Positions 9,279 to 18,882 of a stretch of DNA of 45,923 bases are shown here, piece after piece (the stretch's first letter is position 1; every line of letters starts with the position of its first letter). The notes below the pieces were generated by a model, which searched no databases, had not been told where the DNA came from, and saw only the letters and a program-made list of their open reading frames with translations. The translations under genes were made by a program, and so were the position numbers. Source of the stretch: Armatimonadota bacterium (lineage in GTDB: Bacteria > Armatimonadota > Zipacnadia > UBA1398 > JAKPQA01); NCBI GenBank assembly GCA_029547025.1, contig JAKPQA010000023.1:1-45923 (forward strand), given 5' to 3'.

Positions 9279-9592
9279 TGCTATGCCTCCGTTTCGCCGC
9301 CCCCTCCAGGCCGAGCGGTACACACGCACACCCACTCAGGCACGGATCGGGAGCGACGTCAAGTACGACGTGGGCTCAGGCGGCATCCGGTGCAGCGCCG
9401 GCTATCGCACGCACGGTGCATGATAGCAGAAAACCCGGGTGCCGAGAATCCACCGCACCCCCCCTCATGGACCCCCGTCCCCATCCGCTCTGGGCCTATC
9501 GAAGGGCGGACGGGGACGCCAAGACGTGCCGGTGGGGCGACGTCATGAGGCTCCCGCCCCGGGCCGACGCATCCCCGCGGCGAATGACCGAG
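9279..9592 (-). other. 314-base gap between the two Skp-like genes, with a stem-loop
   Basis: No gene is supported. A 12-bp stem joins 9477-9488 and 9506-9517 across a 17-base loop. The one A/C mismatch on the plus strand becomes a G-U pair in a minus-strand transcript, so the structure is complete only in the RNA made from the Skp genes. It may end or attenuate transcription from the first copy, with a separate promoter for the second copy further on. I could not identify a convincing -35/-10 pair. Confidence 0.35.
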
Positions 9593-10357
9593 CTACCGCG
9601 TCGTACCCGGGAGATCGATCCCCTGCTCGTCTGGAGACGGTGGAGGAGGAGCCTCACCACCGTTCATGGTGGTGATCAGGGCGTCGGTAACATCCTGGCC
9701 TCCGTAGTACACAACATTCTCCCATCGGTACCCCGCGTCGCGCCCCTCGACGCCCGGTTGGGGCACCAGGATGTGCGATGCCATGATGACCTGAACGCCG
9801 GTCTGTTCGGCGATGGATCTGAGCGCCGCCGCGAACGCATCGTCGACCTCCTTCTGGAGGCGCTCGTCCACCCGCAACAGCTCCTCCTCGAGCTGCTTGC
9901 GGAGTGCTTCGAGCTCATCACAGCGGCGGTTGTACACGGCTTGGAGTTCATCCCGCCGCGCGGCCTCCTGGTCGCTCGGGTTGGCACGGCCGATCAGCTT
10001 CACGCGGTCGAGATCCATCTCGGAGCTCTTCCGGCGGAGCGCCAGCAGCTCCTGGCTCTCCTGGGCCGTGCGCCGAACGTCTTTCAGGTCGAGTTCGACG
10101 GCCCGCCTGGCCTCGTCACCGACCAGCATGGCGAACTGCTCGTGCCGGTCGAGCAGCGTCTGACGGTCCAGGCGCTCTTGGGCGCGCTGGTCGCGCGCGG
10201 TCTGAATCGCCCGGGCATACCGCTGGACGCGCGCCATGTTCACGAGGCCGATCACTGGCCCGGTCTGGGACCGCACAGGGGCCAGGAATGTGACCAAGCC
10301 CATGAGAACGAACCCGGCCGCCACCGCGGTGGGCACCGGGATCACCCGATCTCGCAT
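9593..10357 (-). CDS. Skp/OmpH-like periplasmic chaperone, first tandem copy
   Basis: Same architecture and exact length (254 residues) as the neighbour at 8514-9278: MRDRVIP start, one N-terminal hydrophobic segment, [12 protein letters not shown], a long charged helical hairpin, then [11 protein letters not shown] and the shared ending [16 protein letters not shown]. The ATG at 10357 has GGAGG in the same place as in the other copy, so the duplication included the translation start. The two have diverged mainly in the helical arms. The likely role is a periplasmic holdase for outer-membrane proteins. It is the first gene of the minus-strand envelope block and is divergent from tkt. Confidence 0.82.
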   Translation of the reverse strand: MRDRVIPVPTAVAAGFVLMGLVTFLAPVRSQTGPVIGLVNMARVQRYARAIQTARDQRAQERLDRQTLLDRHEQFAMLVGDEARRAVELDLKDVRRTAQESQELLALRRKSSEMDLDRVKLIGRANPSDQEAARRDELQAVYNRRCDELEALRKQLEEELLRVDERLQKEVDDAFAAALRSIAEQTGVQVIMASHILVPQPGVEGRDAGYRWENVVYYGGQDVTDALITTMNGGEAPPPPSPDEQGIDLPGTTR

Positions 10358-10683
10358 GGCTCTGCCTCCGTTCCACGACATTGCCGCGCCCGCGGGGTGG
10401 CGCCTGTGCGCCACGCCCGCGGCAGGGAACTGCTCCGATCATGCGCCGGGTCCGAGCGGAGTCCGCAGGGGGCCTACCGCCGCCCGGTGGCGTACAGCTG
10501 GGACGGTTGTCGGCACGGCCGATGTTTCAGGGATCCCATATGTCACCGCGCCTGCTGCCTGTGGGCGCCCGATGGCCGGGCCTAGAGGGCGGTGGAATGC
10601 GCGAGTCGGATGGGGTATCCTCTGGCACGGTCACGCGGGCGTGGAAGCCTTGCCCGACACCATGGACCAGGAGACGAGGAGTC
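10358..10683. other. Divergent intergenic region between skp-like gene and tkt
   Basis: 326 bases between two divergent genes must hold promoters for both. I see the ribosome sites (GGAGG before 10357, AGGAG before 10684) but no consensus -35/-10 pair that I would defend in this GC-rich sequence. Open frames through it are extensions of neighbouring genes and lack coding features. Confidence 0.4.
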
Positions 10684-12687
10684 ATGACATCGATCGACGA
10701 CGTCTGCATCAACGCCATCCGGTTCCTGAGCGTCGATGCGGTGCAGAAAGCCAAGTCCGGCCACCCGGGAGCGCCCATGGGTATGGCCCCGATGGCCTAC
10801 ACCCTGTGGGACCGGTTTCTCAAGCATAATCCCGCCGACCCCCAGTGGCCGGACCGGGACCGTTTCATCCTCTCCGCCGGGCACGCCTCGGCCCTGATCT
10901 ACTCACTGCTGCATCTGGCGGGCTATGACTTGCCGCTCGACGAGGTCCGCAACTTTCGCCAGTGGGGGAGCAAGACACCGGGCCATCCCGAGCACGGAGA
11001 GACGCCCGGTGTTGAGATGACGACGGGCCCTCTGGGCCAGGGCTTCGCGCACGGCGTGGGCATGGCGCTGGCCGAGCGCTGGCTTGCCGAACGCTACAAC
11101 CGTCCCGGTCACACCATCGTCGACCACTTCACCTATGCCATCGTATCCGACGGCGACCTGGAGGAGGGCGTGAGCGCTGAGGCGGCCAGCCTTGCGGGCA
11201 CGCTGGGCCTGGGCAAGCTCGTCTACCTGTACGACAAGAACGACATCCAGATTGAGGGCAGCACCAGCGTCGTGTTCACCGAGAACGTGGCCGCCCGTTT
11301 CGCGGCCTACGGCTGGCAAGTGATCGGTCCCATCAACGGGCACGATGTGCAGGCCATCGAGGCCGCAATCGCCTCGGCTCGGGCCGAGCGGTGCCGTCCC
11401 TCGCTGATCATCTGCCAGACCATCATCGGCTATGGTAGCCCGGCCCAGGGCACGGCCAAGGTCCATGGCGAGCCCTTGGGCGAGGAGGGGGTCCGGGCGG
11501 CCAAGGACGCCCTCGGCTGGCCGCAGGAACCGGCGTTCTACGTGCCAGACGATGCGCTGGCCCACATGAGGAAGGCCGTCGAACGGGGTGCCGCCGCCCA
11601 GGCCGAGTGGCGTTCACGCTTCGAGTCCTACGCGGCCGCTCACGCCGACCTGGCGCGCGAGTTCGAGCTCTACGGCCGAGGGCAGCTGCCCGAGGGCTGG
11701 GATGCGGGCCTCGAAGAGCTCTTCCCACCCGATGCCCCACCCAATGCCACCCGCAACACGTCGGGGAAGGTGCTCAACGTTCTCGCGAAACGTATCCCGG
11801 TGCTGATGGGTGGCTCGGCCGATCTGGCCCCCAGTAACAAGACGCTGATCGACGGCGCGGGGGACTTCGGGGCGAGCACACCCAGCGGCCGCAACCTGCA
11901 CTTCGGAGTCCGGGAGCACGCGATGGGGTCCATCGCGGGCGGCATGGCACTCCATGGCGGTGTCATCCCCTACACGGGCACGTTCCTCACCTTCGCCGAC
12001 TACATGAGACCCCCCATGCGGCTGGCCGCACTCATGAAGCAGCGTGTCATTTACGTGTTCACCCACGACAGCATCGGCCTGGGGGAGGACGGTCCCACAC
12101 ACCAGCCTGTGGAGCAGACCATGAACCTGCGGGCTGTGCCGAACCTGACGGTGATCCGCCCGGCCGACGCCACAGAGACCGCAGAGGCCTGGCGAGCAGC
12201 CATTGCGAACACGACGGGGCCCACCGCGCTCCTTCTCACTCGGCAGAACCTGCCCACCATCGATCGGACCCAGTACGCGCCGGCCGCCGGCGTCCTCAAG
12301 GGCGGCTACGTGTTGTGGGACTCGCGTCCCGGCCAGCCGGAGGTCATCCTCATTGGCACCGGTTCCGAGCTGGAGCTGGCCATGAAGGCTGCGGATGCAC
12401 TGGCGGCGGAGGGCATCGGAGTCCGCGTGGTCTCGATGCCGAGTTGGGAGCTGTTCGACGCCCAGGACGCCGAGTACCGCGAGAGCGTTCTCCCGGCGGC
12501 GGTGCGCGCTCGAGTGGCCGTGGAGGCGGGCCTGCGCCTCGGCTGGGAGCGCTACGTTGGCCTGGATGGCGAGGTCGTCGGGATGGACGGGTTTGGTGCC
12601 AGTGCCCCATACCAGAAGCTCTACGAGGCCTTCGGCATCACCGCCGAGGCCATCGTCGAGCGCGCGAAGGCGCTGCTCGCATCATAG
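10684..12687 (+). CDS. tkt: Transketolase
   Basis: Thiamine-diphosphate enzyme of the pentose phosphate pathway, moving two-carbon units between sugar phosphates. The start at 10684 is set by ACGAGGAGTC just upstream and the typical N-terminus AINAIRFLS-like (here [26 protein letters not shown]). Visible motifs include [14 protein letters not shown], the ThDP/Mg motif VSDGDLEEG followed by the [10 protein letters not shown] loop, [25 protein letters not shown], and [14 protein letters not shown] with the catalytic Glu and His region. The length of 667 is normal. A longer in-frame start at 10381 exists but adds a non-homologous leader. It is followed by a cold-shock gene after 87 bases. Confidence 0.97.
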   Translation: MTSIDDVCINAIRFLSVDAVQKAKSGHPGAPMGMAPMAYTLWDRFLKHNPADPQWPDRDRFILSAGHASALIYSLLHLAGYDLPLDEVRNFRQWGSKTPGHPEHGETPGVEMTTGPLGQGFAHGVGMALAERWLAERYNRPGHTIVDHFTYAIVSDGDLEEGVSAEAASLAGTLGLGKLVYLYDKNDIQIEGSTSVVFTENVAARFAAYGWQVIGPINGHDVQAIEAAIASARAERCRPSLIICQTIIGYGSPAQGTAKVHGEPLGEEGVRAAKDALGWPQEPAFYVPDDALAHMRKAVERGAAAQAEWRSRFESYAAAHADLAREFELYGRGQLPEGWDAGLEELFPPDAPPNATRNTSGKVLNVLAKRIPVLMGGSADLAPSNKTLIDGAGDFGASTPSGRNLHFGVREHAMGSIAGGMALHGGVIPYTGTFLTFADYMRPPMRLAALMKQRVIYVFTHDSIGLGEDGPTHQPVEQTMNLRAVPNLTVIRPADATETAEAWRAAIANTTGPTALLLTRQNLPTIDRTQYAPAAGVLKGGYVLWDSRPGQPEVILIGTGSELELAMKAADALAAEGIGVRVVSMPSWELFDAQDAEYRESVLPAAVRARVAVEAGLRLGWERYVGLDGEVVGMDGFGASAPYQKLYEAFGITAEAIVERAKALLAS

Positions 12688-12703
12688 GAGCACCCGGAAC
12701 CGG

Positions 12704-12728
12704 GGGGCGCGCCCCTTCGGGCCGCCCC
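12704..12728 (+). terminator. GC-rich hairpin between tkt and cold-shock gene
   Basis: GGGGCG at 12704-12709 can pair with CGCCCC at 12723-12728, with an inner CCC-TTC-GGG hairpin. It lies 17 bases after the tkt stop. There is no U-run, so it could be a weak terminator or a structure in the leader of the cold-shock mRNA. Confidence 0.35.
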
Positions 12729-12774
12729 TTCGGTCCGGCCTGGCTGCGGGCCGGGACTACTGGGGGTTCACGCC

Positions 12775-12975
12775 TTGCGCCAAGGAACGGTGAAGTGGTT
12801 CAGCGACGCCCGGGGCTATGGTTTCGTTACCCTGGACGACGGTGCCGAGGTGTTCGTCCACTACTCAGCCATCGCCGTCGACGGGTTCAAGTCGCTGGCC
12901 GAGGGACAGCGGGTCGAACTGCAGGTCGAGTCGAGCCCCAAGGGCCCCATAGGCACGCGTGTCCGTCCGCTCTAG
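12775..12975 (+). CDS. Cold-shock domain protein (CspA family)
   Basis: A 66-residue single cold-shock domain that binds single-stranded RNA or DNA. QGTVKWFSDARGYGFVTLDD contains the RNP1-type motif (RGYGFV), and VFVHYSAI is the RNP2-type motif. The start is a TTG at 12775 with GGGGG about 8 bases upstream, giving MRQGTVKWF as in most family members. It follows tkt on the same strand, with a structured 87-base spacer that could serve as its leader. Confidence 0.93.
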   Translation: MRQGTVKWFSDARGYGFVTLDDGAEVFVHYSAIAVDGFKSLAEGQRVELQVESSPKGPIGTRVRPL

Positions 12976-13006
12976 CCGGGTGGCGCCGCACGTGGGCCAG
13001 TGCCGG

Positions 13007-14119
13007 CTACCACGGCCAGTCCTGCCAGCGGTCGTGCCGAGCTCGGTCGGGGTAGTACCGCGCCCAGCGCACCGATCTGCCCCGGATGTCGATGTGTAGG
13101 TTCGCATCGGTCGGGTGCCGAGGGTCGTTGGGGTCTCGGAGTCCGTAGATGCCGATGCCGCCGGGTACCACGCGGCCGGAGGCATCGAGTTCCCGGGCGA
13201 TCTCGCCGACGAGCCTGGCGTCGTCGATGTTCACCACTCCATCGCCCGTCAGCTCGTCCATCCGCCCGTCGCCGTCGTCGTCGATGATGAAATCCATGGC
13301 CAAGCCGGTCAGGTGCTGGCTCGCCGGCGCACCACCGACCGAACGGTTGTAGCCGGGTGACCGAAAGCCGGAGTAGCAGTGGACGGCCCGCGCGGCGATG
13401 GATCGCCGCCGCAGGGAGTCGTTGAGGGCCTCGATCTTGTCGACCAGCGCGTAGTGGAAAGGGGCATAGCGCGGCCAGGCGTCGGGGTGACCTTCGGAGG
13501 GAGGTGACGTGAACTCGCCGAGCCTGAGATGCCGCGAGACATGCGCCTTCGCCGCCTCGCGGGGCACGGCGACGAACGACGAGGGCACAGGCACGCCGGC
13601 CGGGTACTCGCCGATCCAGTAGCCCCTCAGGAACCCTCTGCGCAGCTCTCGGCTGCTGATCGGGACGCAGACGAAGAGACGCTGAAGTGTCGTGACCGAG
13701 TGGGGGCGCCCACGGCGTGCCCATGTCCCTGGCAGCGTGAAGACGGCCGTAGTCGCACAACGGACCTCGTATGAGCCACCCTGCGCCGGGGCCTCGGCCC
13801 GCCACCCGGGCTTCTTGCCCTCCAGGGAGAAGGCCGGGGGCGAACCTTCCATCCGCTGGACCATGGAGTCGAGCACCCATGACCCAGCACCCGTGATCTC
13901 GGCCCGTGGCATGACCGCCAACGCGCCGCCTGGCCTGGCCACCAGGGCCAGGGTGCCGCTGCCGCTCAGACTACGGGTCTCCCCCTCTGGTGCCTCCCAC
14001 CGCACGTGGAGCGAGGTTGACACCTCCGGCGGCGGCGGAGCGGGGGCGGCGTACCGCATGGCGGCCAGCGCGACGCCGGCCAGAGCCATGCCGCACACCA
14101 GCCAGAGCCTGACCGCCAT
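13007..14119 (-). CDS. Secreted M15/YcbK-like peptidase with embedded calcium-loop segment
   Basis: Likely a zinc peptidase acting on peptidoglycan cross-links in the periplasm. The C-terminal domain has SGFRSPGYNRSVGG, then SQHLTGLAMDF, giving zinc ligands His269 and Asp276, and LHIDIRG with His342. Between the second and third ligands sit DDDGDGRMDE (280-289) and TGDGVVNIDD (291-300), which look like dockerin/EF-hand calcium loops. The N-terminus is a signal or anchor segment (to about residue 20). Residues 30-200 are an unrecognised beta-rich region. The ATG at 14119 has GAGGGGGG a few bases upstream. It is convergent with the cold-shock gene and divergent from the Memo gene. Confidence 0.78.
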   Translation of the reverse strand: MAVRLWLVCGMALAGVALAAMRYAAPAPPPPEVSTSLHVRWEAPEGETRSLSGSGTLALVARPGGALAVMPRAEITGAGSWVLDSMVQRMEGSPPAFSLEGKKPGWRAEAPAQGGSYEVRCATTAVFTLPGTWARRGRPHSVTTLQRLFVCVPISSRELRRGFLRGYWIGEYPAGVPVPSSFVAVPREAAKAHVSRHLRLGEFTSPPSEGHPDAWPRYAPFHYALVDKIEALNDSLRRRSIAARAVHCYSGFRSPGYNRSVGGAPASQHLTGLAMDFIIDDDGDGRMDELTGDGVVNIDDARLVGEIARELDASGRVVPGGIGIYGLRDPNDPRHPTDANLHIDIRGRSVRWARYYPDRARHDRWQDWPW

Positions 14120-14390
14120 ACGTCACCCCCCTCGTTCGCGCGAGTCCCTGCGGTCTGTCCTCATCCCGAAGACACCGACTAGCGCTGGCGTCGCGGCCCT
14201 GCAGAGCGCTCGCCTCCGGACGGACAGCAAGGAGCGTACCCCCTCGTCGCGGAAGGGACAACCGCCTTGTGGCGGCGCCAGAGTGCTACCCATGTGCCCG
14301 GTGCGCGCCTCCCCCATGGCGCCCCTGCGCCACCAGGCCGAGGGGCGGCTGGGGCCCCCCAGTCACCGCCAATGCCTTGGAGGGGCATCG
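14120..14390. other. Divergent gap between M15 peptidase and Memo genes
   Basis: 271 bases with the ribosome site of the Memo gene (GGAGGGG before 14391) and that of the peptidase gene on the other strand. Short open frames here have no recognisable protein features. No convincing promoter hexamers or repeats were seen. Confidence 0.35.
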
Positions 14391-15608
14391 ATGGACACTC
14401 ACCCGCGGCGCCGGGCACTCGAGGTGATCCCGCTGGAGGCCAAAGGCCAGCGTGCCGTCGCCTTGCGGGATCCCGCCGATCACTCGCGGCAGCCAGTCAT
14501 CCTGACAGCGGCCGCATTCCTACTGTGGTCGATGTGCGATGGCGAGCACACCGTCCGCGACCTGCAGGTTGAGCTCACGCGGCGCGTTGGGGAGCTCGTG
14601 ATGAGCTCGACCATCGAAGCGATGCTCCGCGAGTTCGACGATAATCTCCTGATGGACACCCCCACCTACCACGACTATGTTCGCGGGCGCCTCGAGGCCT
14701 ATCGTCAGCGCGCCAGCCGTCCGGCCATCCACGCGGGAGGGGGCTATCCGGCCGACCCGAAGGAGCTCGCTCGGCTCCTCGACGGCCTCCTCGATTCGGC
14801 GCCTCCCTTCCCGGGACTGCCGGCCGACGTCATGGGCCTGATCGCACCCCACATCGACTTGGCGCGTGGCGGCCCCGTGTATGGCTCGACCTACGCAGCC
14901 CTGCGCCAGTCCGTCCCGGAGGCCCGGCGCTTCGTGGTGCTCGGGATCGCGCATCACGCGACCCAGACGCCGCTGGTGCTCACCCGCGTGCCCTACGAGA
15001 CGCCCCTCGGCCGATGCACGCTGGATGCCGCGTTCATCGACTCCCTGGCCCTCCGGTGCTCGCAGGACCTGTTCGCCGATGAGCTGGCGCACGAGTCCGA
15101 GCACTCCATCGAGTTCACCGCGTTGTTCCTGAACCACATCTACGGCCCCGATGTGACCCTCGTGCCGATTCTGTGCGGTTCCTTTGAGCCTGGGGGCGGA
15201 GAGGGGGAGTCCCCGGCCGACCTGGGCCCGGTCCGCGAATGCGTCGAGGCGCTGGCTGCAGGGGTGGCCGAGGCCGATGGGCCCACGTGCGTCATTGCCG
15301 CGGTGGACTTCAGCCACATCGGGCCTCAGTTTGGCGATCCGCGCCCGGCGACGCCGGCCTTCGTCGAGTGGGCCGAGGCGCGCGACCAGCAGCTCCTGAA
15401 CCTTGCCGCCGCCGGCGACGCGGAAGGGTTCTACGCGGCGGCTGTCGCCAACGACAACGAGAGCCACGTGTGCGGCGTCCCGGCGATCTACATGCTCCTC
15501 GCCGCCCTCGCACCCGTAACCGGAGTGCTCATTGATCACGCCCACGCCGTCACCGACGAGACGCGGTCAGCCGTCACCTTCGCGGGCATGGTCTTGGCGA
15601 AGGCCTGA
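14391..15608 (+). CDS. Memo-family protein (AmmeMemoRadiSam protein B) with PqqD-like N-terminal domain
   Basis: Memo proteins share a dioxygenase-like fold with putative metal-binding His residues. The enzymatic role in bacteria is not established; homologues occur with a radical SAM partner. Visible motifs are APHIDLARGGPVYG (His154), GIAHHATQTP (188-189), HESEHSIEF, VDFSHIGPQFGD and HVCGVPAIYML. Residues 36-90 (LTAAAFLLWSMCDGEHTVRDLQVELTRR... split here only for reading) resemble a PqqD-like winged-helix domain, which in other systems binds peptides. The ATG at 14391 has GGAGGGG upstream, giving 405 residues; a much longer in-frame extension to 13692 overlaps the M15 gene and is not credible. 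No radical SAM partner is in the window. Confidence 0.85.
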   Translation: MDTHPRRRALEVIPLEAKGQRAVALRDPADHSRQPVILTAAAFLLWSMCDGEHTVRDLQVELTRRVGELVMSSTIEAMLREFDDNLLMDTPTYHDYVRGRLEAYRQRASRPAIHAGGGYPADPKELARLLDGLLDSAPPFPGLPADVMGLIAPHIDLARGGPVYGSTYAALRQSVPEARRFVVLGIAHHATQTPLVLTRVPYETPLGRCTLDAAFIDSLALRCSQDLFADELAHESEHSIEFTALFLNHIYGPDVTLVPILCGSFEPGGGEGESPADLGPVRECVEALAAGVAEADGPTCVIAAVDFSHIGPQFGDPRPATPAFVEWAEARDQQLLNLAAAGDAEGFYAAAVANDNESHVCGVPAIYMLLAALAPVTGVLIDHAHAVTDETRSAVTFAGMVLAKA

Positions 15609-15621
15609 GGAGCCCGCGCTG

Positions 15622-18600
15622 CTACCTTCCCCACTCCACGCTCAGCGCCAGGCCGAAGGGGTGGTTCGGGTAGCGGAGCAGGAGCGTGTCGCCCTCGACC
15701 ACCCGCTCCACGTCGACGGGCCGGCCCTTGGCATCCTGGGCCGCCAGCGTGCCGACGGGTCGCCCTCCGGTGGAGAAGCGACAGACACCGAACGTTCCCT
15801 CAGCGCCCGAGACGATGGCACGGACGCGCTCCGGCTCATCGCTGCGCCACTCGACGCACGACGAGGAGTAGATGAGTCTCGGATTCCCTGCCAGGTCGGG
15901 CGCCGCATCGTAGAGCAGGGCGACCTGGTCGGGGCCGAGCTTGCAGCCGGCGACGACCGGCAGATCGGCCTGGAGCAGAGGGATGAAGCGCCCCTCGAGA
16001 TCCAGGGGCTCATCGAACGTCTTGACCATGACATACCGCCCACGGCGCAGGGCGATGTGATGCGGTTCGCGCCAGTCGCCGACGGGGCCATACGCATACC
16101 GTGCTAGCGCGCGCATCTGCCCGGCGGCCTCCGCCGACGCCGCGAAGTATGAGGGCGCCAGGCCGCAGAACAACACCCGGCCTTGCCCGACTCTCTGCTC
16201 CGATAGCAGCACGCTCTCGTCGTTCGCGTACACCGGAGCGGCGCCCGAGCCCGGGTAGTCGACCACCGCCTGTGCCATGGGCACGGCGATCCTCGCCGCG
16301 CCCAACGGTTGGGCCTCGCCCTGCGCCGCAAACTCGCGAGCGTCCTGCCGCTTGCCCGCCGCCGCGGTGATGCGGTACTGATTGCCGACGGTCACCCGGA
16401 GCGTCGCGCTCGAGCCGGCGTCGAACGCGAATCCGTACGTCACCGATGTCTGCGCGTCGCAGAAACGAGCGCCAAGGTCCGGGACGATGCTACCACGGTC
16501 ATCCACGACCAGATCGCGCTCCTCGGCACTGCCGGGGACGACGTCGAGGGCCACTGGCTTGCCGTCGCGCACCCCTTCAGCGACCAGCCGCGTGATGTAC
16601 GGACCCCAGCCGTCGCCGGGCAAGATGTCCTCGAAGCGTACCAGTGCCTGCCCTGAGCCCAGGAAGGGCGTCAGGTCGACCATGACCTCTCCCTGGTTCT
16701 CAAGGTTGCGCCCCGTGTAGTCGGTCTGCGCCACGGTCTGCCAGCCCCCGCCTGGGCCCGGACGGCCCAACACGCGCCGTCGGCTCACATCGAACCCACA
16801 GCGCGAGAGCAGGTCATCCTGCGGGCTGGCAAACCCACGCTCGTGCCACCACTCGGGCACATCGTTGTAGGCGTCATCACCACCAAGCACCACGAGGCAC
16901 CCGCCGCCCTCGGCCCAGCGCGCCAGGGCCTCGTTGATCTCCGGCCGCATGGGCTTGAGCATGTCATAGGACACGAACAGCACTCGATAGCGCTCCAGGT
17001 AGCCCGGGTCGTCGGCGCGATCCAGGTGCGGCACTTCGACCGGGATGCCGCGCATCAGCAGCGGGAGCGTGATCCCATAAAAGCAGCTCAGATCGCTGGG
17101 CGATGGTGCGCCGCGCTGCCACATGGCCGAGTCGGCCAGGAAGGTCCCGATGCCCCGTGGGCCGGCGTCCCACTCGGCCGCGGTCTGGTTCTGCATATCC
17201 GACAGGGCGTTGATGGCGGTCCCGATCACCGTGGCGAACTCGCTGGGTACGCGGCCGAAGATCCGCGTTGGCCATGGCATGGTCTCGAAGTGGGTAACCT
17301 CGGGGAACATGAGCGCCGCCACCAGGCTGCGCTCGTAGTTGTCGCGATAGTCCTCCATGGTCCGGTCCGGGTTGTCCTCGAGCGGGTCCATGAGGAACCA
17401 CGGCTCGACATCGGTGCCGCGAACGAGTCCCAGTGATGAGGCATACTCGAGGAACGCGTTCTCGAATGTCCGCTGCGCCACGCGGCCCTCATAGGGGACC
17501 GGGGTCCGGGCCGTGCCCGTCCAGACCTGGGCGACCATGGCATCGATGGGCAGTTTTGACAGCGCATCGTGGTGGCCGAAGACGATGTTCCACGCGGCAT
17601 AGTTGAGCGGCGAATGGGCCAGGAGGAAGCACCGAACGTTCGGGTCGACGCTCCTGCCGCCCTCGTAGCAGGCGCGCAGCAGCTCCGTCTCGAGGTGCAC
17701 CTTCAGTCGCTCGGCCCGGTACCGATCGGCGACTGACCCCGCGGGATCCTGCCAAGGCTGGCCATAGAAGGCCTGCCACTCGCGGCGGAAGGCGCCGCTG
17801 TAGCCGGCTCGTGAGAAGAACTCGGGCTCCTCCGGGCAGACCGCTTTGGCTCCCCGACGCACCGCATCGGCGAAGTAGTCCCGGAAGACCGCCCGACGTC
17901 GCTCCGTGGGCACCATGTAGTAGCTGCCCGGGCCGCAGTCAAGCAGGACGCCGTCACCGGCGGTCTGGACTTCGTCCGCATGCCCCTGCTGCTCGACATA
18001 CTCCGGACCGGCCCGGAACCCGACCATGACGTGCGGCTCATAGCCTGTGGCGGCCCAGCTGCGGATACTGCTCTCGTCGTTGCCCGCGACGATGACGGCA
18101 TCGACCTTGAGGTCATTGTCCTCGCGGTAGCCGGTCGGGGTCTGGAAGCTCGTGGTCTTGGCTCGGGTGAGCCGCAGGCTGCGCGCGCCTTCGGCGGGCG
18201 CAATACCGAGGAAAGCCTCGAGCGTATCGGGGAGGCCATTGGCATCCGCATCGGACGGCAGGTTCTGTGCGGTGTCGATCTGACGCCAGTCGGCGCCGTT
18301 CGGTTCCTCACCGATGAGGCCCGCCATGGCCCCCTCCAGGTCGCCTCGCGCCAGGCCGACGGCGCCGATCAGCACCTTGGCGGCAGACCGGATCTGCACG
18401 GACACGTCGACCCGGGCCGACGCCGTCGGCACAGTCACGCGTCCAATGAGCAGCCGCCACTCCCGCCCCAATCCCGCCAGCGAGAGACCTTCCTGGCCCA
18501 GAAACCCCCGCTCCGTGAAGAACCGCACGTACACATGGTCGCCGCCGGTGGCCTCGGGGCCTGGCCTGAGGGACGCCCAGACGGCCATCGTCAGGATCTC

Positions 18601-18879
18601 CCCGGGCACGACGTCCACCGCAGTCGACGTGAGCCCCGCCCAGTCGCGCCCGGAGCCCTCCAGGAGCACGGCGCGCGCGCCAGTGGCAGCGTCCTGTTGC
18701 CAGGTGACCCGGTTGCCCTCAGGCGTGTTGTACGACCAACCCCGGGGGCCGAGCACGCCTTCGTCGAACCGGGGGTTCACCAAGAGGTTCGCCAGCGGCT
18801 CGGCCCCGGATCCCCCCGGAAGCGCAGCCAGCGCCGCGGCACTCAGTGCCAATGCGCCATAGGCGCCCAGACGGCCCAT
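15622..18879 (-). CDS. Large secreted glycoside-hydrolase-like protein, unassigned
   Basis: A 1085-residue exported protein that I cannot assign to a known family. A signal peptide covers residues 1-26. Next comes a galactose-binding-like beta domain (NLLVNPRFDEG... to about 180). A calcium-type spacer, DADANGLPDTLEAF, sits near residue 215. A long central region (about 240-590) reads like a TIM-barrel glycosidase, with AKAVCPEEPEFFSRAGYSG as a candidate acid/base loop and FETMPWPTRIFG. A segment VLFVSYDMLKPMRPEINEAL...GGGCLVVLGGDDAYND (near 690-740) resembles the class I amidotransferase-like fold of beta-galactosidase trimerisation domains. The C-terminal third is beta-rich. It starts 3 bases after the stop of the small upstream gene, so the two form one unit. 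Confidence 0.65.
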   Translation of the reverse strand: MGRLGAYGALALSAAALAALPGGSGAEPLANLLVNPRFDEGVLGPRGWSYNTPEGNRVTWQQDAATGARAVLLEGSGRDWAGLTSTAVDVVPGEILTMAVWASLRPGPEATGGDHVYVRFFTERGFLGQEGLSLAGLGREWRLLIGRVTVPTASARVDVSVQIRSAAKVLIGAVGLARGDLEGAMAGLIGEEPNGADWRQIDTAQNLPSDADANGLPDTLEAFLGIAPAEGARSLRLTRAKTTSFQTPTGYREDNDLKVDAVIVAGNDESSIRSWAATGYEPHVMVGFRAGPEYVEQQGHADEVQTAGDGVLLDCGPGSYYMVPTERRRAVFRDYFADAVRRGAKAVCPEEPEFFSRAGYSGAFRREWQAFYGQPWQDPAGSVADRYRAERLKVHLETELLRACYEGGRSVDPNVRCFLLAHSPLNYAAWNIVFGHHDALSKLPIDAMVAQVWTGTARTPVPYEGRVAQRTFENAFLEYASSLGLVRGTDVEPWFLMDPLEDNPDRTMEDYRDNYERSLVAALMFPEVTHFETMPWPTRIFGRVPSEFATVIGTAINALSDMQNQTAAEWDAGPRGIGTFLADSAMWQRGAPSPSDLSCFYGITLPLLMRGIPVEVPHLDRADDPGYLERYRVLFVSYDMLKPMRPEINEALARWAEGGGCLVVLGGDDAYNDVPEWWHERGFASPQDDLLSRCGFDVSRRRVLGRPGPGGGWQTVAQTDYTGRNLENQGEVMVDLTPFLGSGQALVRFEDILPGDGWGPYITRLVAEGVRDGKPVALDVVPGSAEERDLVVDDRGSIVPDLGARFCDAQTSVTYGFAFDAGSSATLRVTVGNQYRITAAAGKRQDAREFAAQGEAQPLGAARIAVPMAQAVVDYPGSGAAPVYANDESVLLSEQRVGQGRVLFCGLAPSYFAASAEAAGQMRALARYAYGPVGDWREPHHIALRRGRYVMVKTFDEPLDLEGRFIPLLQADLPVVAGCKLGPDQVALLYDAAPDLAGNPRLIYSSSCVEWRSDEPERVRAIVSGAEGTFGVCRFSTGGRPVGTLAAQDAKGRPVDVERVVEGDTLLLRYPNHPFGLALSVEWGR

Positions 18880-18882
18880 GGG

